This document shows positions 62,273-64,000 of a stretch of 64,000 nt of DNA, in pieces; within the stretch, counting starts at the first letter, position 1; each line of letters begins with the position of its first letter. Source of the DNA: CAZNPL01 sp964574815 (GTDB lineage: Bacteria > Planctomycetota > Phycisphaerae > UBA1845); the NCBI GenBank assembly GCA_964574815.1, contig CAZNPL010000020.1, forward strand, positions 49,175 through 113,174, read 5' to 3'. A model generated the notes under the pieces. That model searched no databases. It was not told the DNA's origin and saw only the letters and a program-made list of their open reading frames with translations. Both the position numbers and the translations under genes were made by a program.

Positions 62273-63109
62273 CTATTTCCCACAGGTGCTGCCACTCTTG
62301 CACCCACAGCCCGACTTTCGTTTCGTGACCGCCGCAAGCAGCGTGTTCTTGTCGGTCGCTCCGGTGAAGGTGCCCATGACCCTTCCAGGTGGCGCGAGTA
62401 AGAGCGTGACTGCCTCTGGAGGGCTTGCATTGAGTCCAAACCGCGCGAGATAATCCACCTCCTTTTCGTCGCTCGGGTCCACGCTGACCACTTCGGTTAC
62501 TTTGCCGTAGCGGGCGTCGGCCATGAAGTCACGAACGCCCTTCATCGCCTCATCATTGAATTGAGTATCCCCGTTCTGAGCACACAACAGGACATACTTG
62601 CGTTCCTGAAGGGCCTTGAGGCACGCCTCCATCACTGGGCTAGCGAACGCATCCGAAAGCTGTTGTTCGGTAAACCTCTGCCGGAAGCTCTGGATGATGG
62701 CGCCGTTGGGGGCAACTGAAAAGGTGAGAGGCATCGGCGCGCGGCTCACCTTGAATTTGTCGACGATCTCCTTTTCTCGGGGGTCGCTTATATCGACGGC
62801 CACGGATTCGGCCTTGTCGACGACCTTGTCTACCGCGGCATCGAAAACCGCCCTCAGCTTCTGCGTGGCCTCGCCATCATCTTTGTGGAAGAAGATGAAC
62901 AAATACTTGCCCGCTTCCGAGGCGTTCTGTAGAGCTGTCATGCCCGTGCCAGCGGGTTGGCTCCCCGTCTGGTCGGCAGACTGCACCGCCTGCTTCGCCG
63001 TTGTCGTCGTGTTTGACGGCTCCTTTCCCGACGCGATGTTGTCCTGGCCAACGGCCGAAGCAGCGAAGACGGCTGTCACCAAGGTAATCCCAAGTAGTCT
63101 CATTCCCAT
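62273..63109 (-). CDS. Exported protein with two thioredoxin-fold domains and a Cys-rich tail
   Basis: The 278-residue protein starts at ATG 63109 (AGGAGA upstream) with a signal peptide (LGITLVTAVFAASAVG). A Thr/Gln-rich linker leads to a first thioredoxin-like domain (about 58-165: YLFIFFHKDD, AVDISDPREKEIVDKFKV, APMPLTFSVAPNG) and a second (about 170-262: KYVLLCAQNGD, VVSVDPSDEKEV, VTLLLAPPGRVMG). Neither has a CxxC active site; the cis-Pro positions are kept. The last 13 residues include Cys268, Cys270 and Cys276 (SGCGCKSGSTCGK). The gene lies between arsR and the permease gene (23-base gap). A soft-metal or metalloid chaperone outside the cytoplasm is a plausible guess, not shown by sequence. 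Confidence 0.82.
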   Translation of the reverse strand: MGMRLLGITLVTAVFAASAVGQDNIASGKEPSNTTTTAKQAVQSADQTGSQPAGTGMTALQNASEAGKYLFIFFHKDDGEATQKLRAVFDAAVDKVVDKAESVAVDISDPREKEIVDKFKVSRAPMPLTFSVAPNGAIIQSFRQRFTEQQLSDAFASPVMEACLKALQERKYVLLCAQNGDTQFNDEAMKGVRDFMADARYGKVTEVVSVDPSDEKEVDYLARFGLNASPPEAVTLLLAPPGRVMGTFTGATDKNTLLAAVTKRKSGCGCKSGSTCGK

Positions 63110-63318
63110 CGATCTTCTCCTGTAGTGGAGGCCCGGCAGACCCGGCGCGCCAACGTTCCAGCGCCGGCCTCTGTTTTGTTCGCAGGGTTTGCCCCTTCCG
63201 CCTCCTGTGTTCCCCTTTCCGGAATCGCACGATCACCAGCGTACTGCCAATGGTTCATCGGCCTCCAAGGCTGCCTTCGTTGCCACGCGCCGCCGCCAAC
63301 ACACGGATTAGCACGCGC

Positions 63319-63723
63319 TCATACCTGACACCCTGTTCGAGCGTTTCCCGAGCGCAGTCTTTGTCGGCCGCTCAACTTGCATTTGCCGCAGACCTCTCCC
63401 CCGCTTCGCAACTCTTTCAGTGCCTTCAGGTCCGCAGCCACCTGCGGAACCTCGCCGTCGGTCTGGGCAAGCCACTGGAGAACAAAGCGATGAGCAGACC
63501 CGTCGGGATCAGCAACCGCGTAATACATCCATGGCCCTTCACGACGATCCGTCACGAGCCCCGCGTTCCTCAGGTAAGCCAGATGGCGCGACGCCTTTGA
63601 CTGGCCGATTCCGAGAGCTTGCTCGATCTCGCAGACGCACAACTCGCCGTGGGCCAGGAGATTCAGAATCCTGAGCCTGGTCTCGTCGGCCAGCGCCTTG
63701 AATAGCTGCACGGTTCTGAGCAT
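63319..63723 (-). CDS. arsR: ArsR/SmtB-family repressor with arsenite-type metal site
   Basis: The 134-residue winged-helix repressor has the arsenite-binding motif ELCVCEI (27-33, Cys29 and Cys31) in helix 3, next to the recognition helix GIGQSKASRHLAYLRNAG, and a wing VTDRREGPWMYYAV. It should leave DNA when arsenite or antimonite binds. The C-terminal tail adds CGKCK, about 115 residues in, and a last Cys near the end (RTGCQV), giving more thiols than the minimal site. GGAG lies 9 bases before the ATG at 63723. It is the first gene of the operon, 209 bases upstream of the thioredoxin-fold gene. Confidence 0.93.
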   Translation of the reverse strand: MLRTVQLFKALADETRLRILNLLAHGELCVCEIEQALGIGQSKASRHLAYLRNAGLVTDRREGPWMYYAVADPDGSAHRFVLQWLAQTDGEVPQVAADLKALKELRSGGEVCGKCKLSGRQRLRSGNARTGCQV

Positions 63724-63749
63724 GTAACCACAACTCCTGGCACCAGAGA

Positions 63750-63765
63750 CGTATCCGTGTATACG
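63750..63765. promoter_or_regulatory. Candidate ArsR operator upstream of arsR
   Basis: Arms CGTAT (63750-63754) and ATACG (63761-63765) form an inverted repeat 27 bases before the arsR start, overlapping a second pair CCGT/ACGG (63755-63758 and 63763-63766). AT-rich inverted repeats at this place are usual for ArsR-type repressors. The rest of 63766-64000 shows no gene. Confidence 0.45.
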
Positions 63766-64000
63766 GCTATGCAGATATGTTAGCAGGCAACCGCCTGCAT
63801 GGCAAGGCTCATCCCGCCATGAACCAATGGTGTTACCTAGCTGTTACATCGAAATGCCGCCAAAATGGAGGTTTTGGACGGCTGTGGCGTCCCCCAGGCC
63901 TCGCTAGCCTCTGTGCTAAGCGTTATCCGACCACCGGCGCCGCAAGTGTCCTTCCGGCAAGGCTGCGTGCGGGTTTTTTCTCCGGTGGCGGCCGGTCAGG

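Noticed and set aside
1..64000. CRISPR array, rRNA genes, transposases or riboswitches
   Set aside because: No regularly spaced repeats, rRNA sequence, transposase motif or recognisable riboswitch core was seen on either strand.

Overview
The window is high-GC bacterial DNA that most resembles a planctomycete, probably of the Phycisphaerae type. This rests on gene content, not on a marker gene. The clues are a DNA-binding-repeat-free ECF sigma factor of the TIGR02999 type that overlaps a membrane Ser/Thr kinase with a tetratricopeptide tail, dockerin-like exported proteins with a 'CVTGPGG' loop, several large exported proteins with GxVGIGT repeats, an exosortase, and intergenic hairpin repeats of a kind common in that phylum. 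No rRNA gene or intact tRNA gene was seen.

Layout. 1-8.8 kb: the end of xerC, PEP carboxylase, then four exported proteins on the minus strand. 9.0-18.7 kb: sigma factor and kinase, a zinc-ribbon membrane protein with a tandem duplication, an exosortase with a membrane partner, and a three-gene ABC exporter. 18.7-20.3 kb: a gene-free stretch packed with short dispersed repeats. 20.3-28.8 kb: a CapD/FlaA1-type nucleotide-sugar dehydratase, two exported proteins of unknown function, the GTPase Der and a cysteine-rich beta-helix surface protein. 29.1-38.9 kb: a signalling block with two receiver-only proteins, three histidine kinases (one fused to a receiver) and, on the opposite strand between them, a 1616-residue protein that joins an acyl-CoA-ligase-like domain to a C-terminal GNAT acetyltransferase. 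39.0-42.6 kb: a methyltransferase and an S9 peptidase.

42.9-52.1 kb holds a full reductive pyrimidine breakdown pathway on both strands: yeast-type cytosine deaminase (cytosine to uracil), PreT/PreA (uracil to dihydrouracil), dihydropyrimidinase, beta-ureidopropionase, a class III aminotransferase for beta-alanine, and a CoA-acylating semialdehyde dehydrogenase giving acetyl-CoA or propionyl-CoA. Next, 52.1-55.2 kb, is a type III polyketide synthase with a methyltransferase and a geranylgeranyl-reductase-like flavoprotein. A trypsin-fold protease and another GxVGIGT surface protein follow.

At 59.06-59.18 kb there is a 3' fragment of tRNA-Gly(CCC) next to a large nested inverted repeat, which looks like the scar of a site-specific integration. 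Beyond it lies a minus-strand arsenic-type operon: ArsR with the ELCVC metal site, an exported double thioredoxin-fold protein with a CGC...C tail, a MacB/FtsX-like permease, its ATPase and a thioredoxin-type arsenate reductase. No ArsB or Acr3 pump is present in the window. This operon and the 1616-residue fusion are the two most promising candidates for undescribed biology here.
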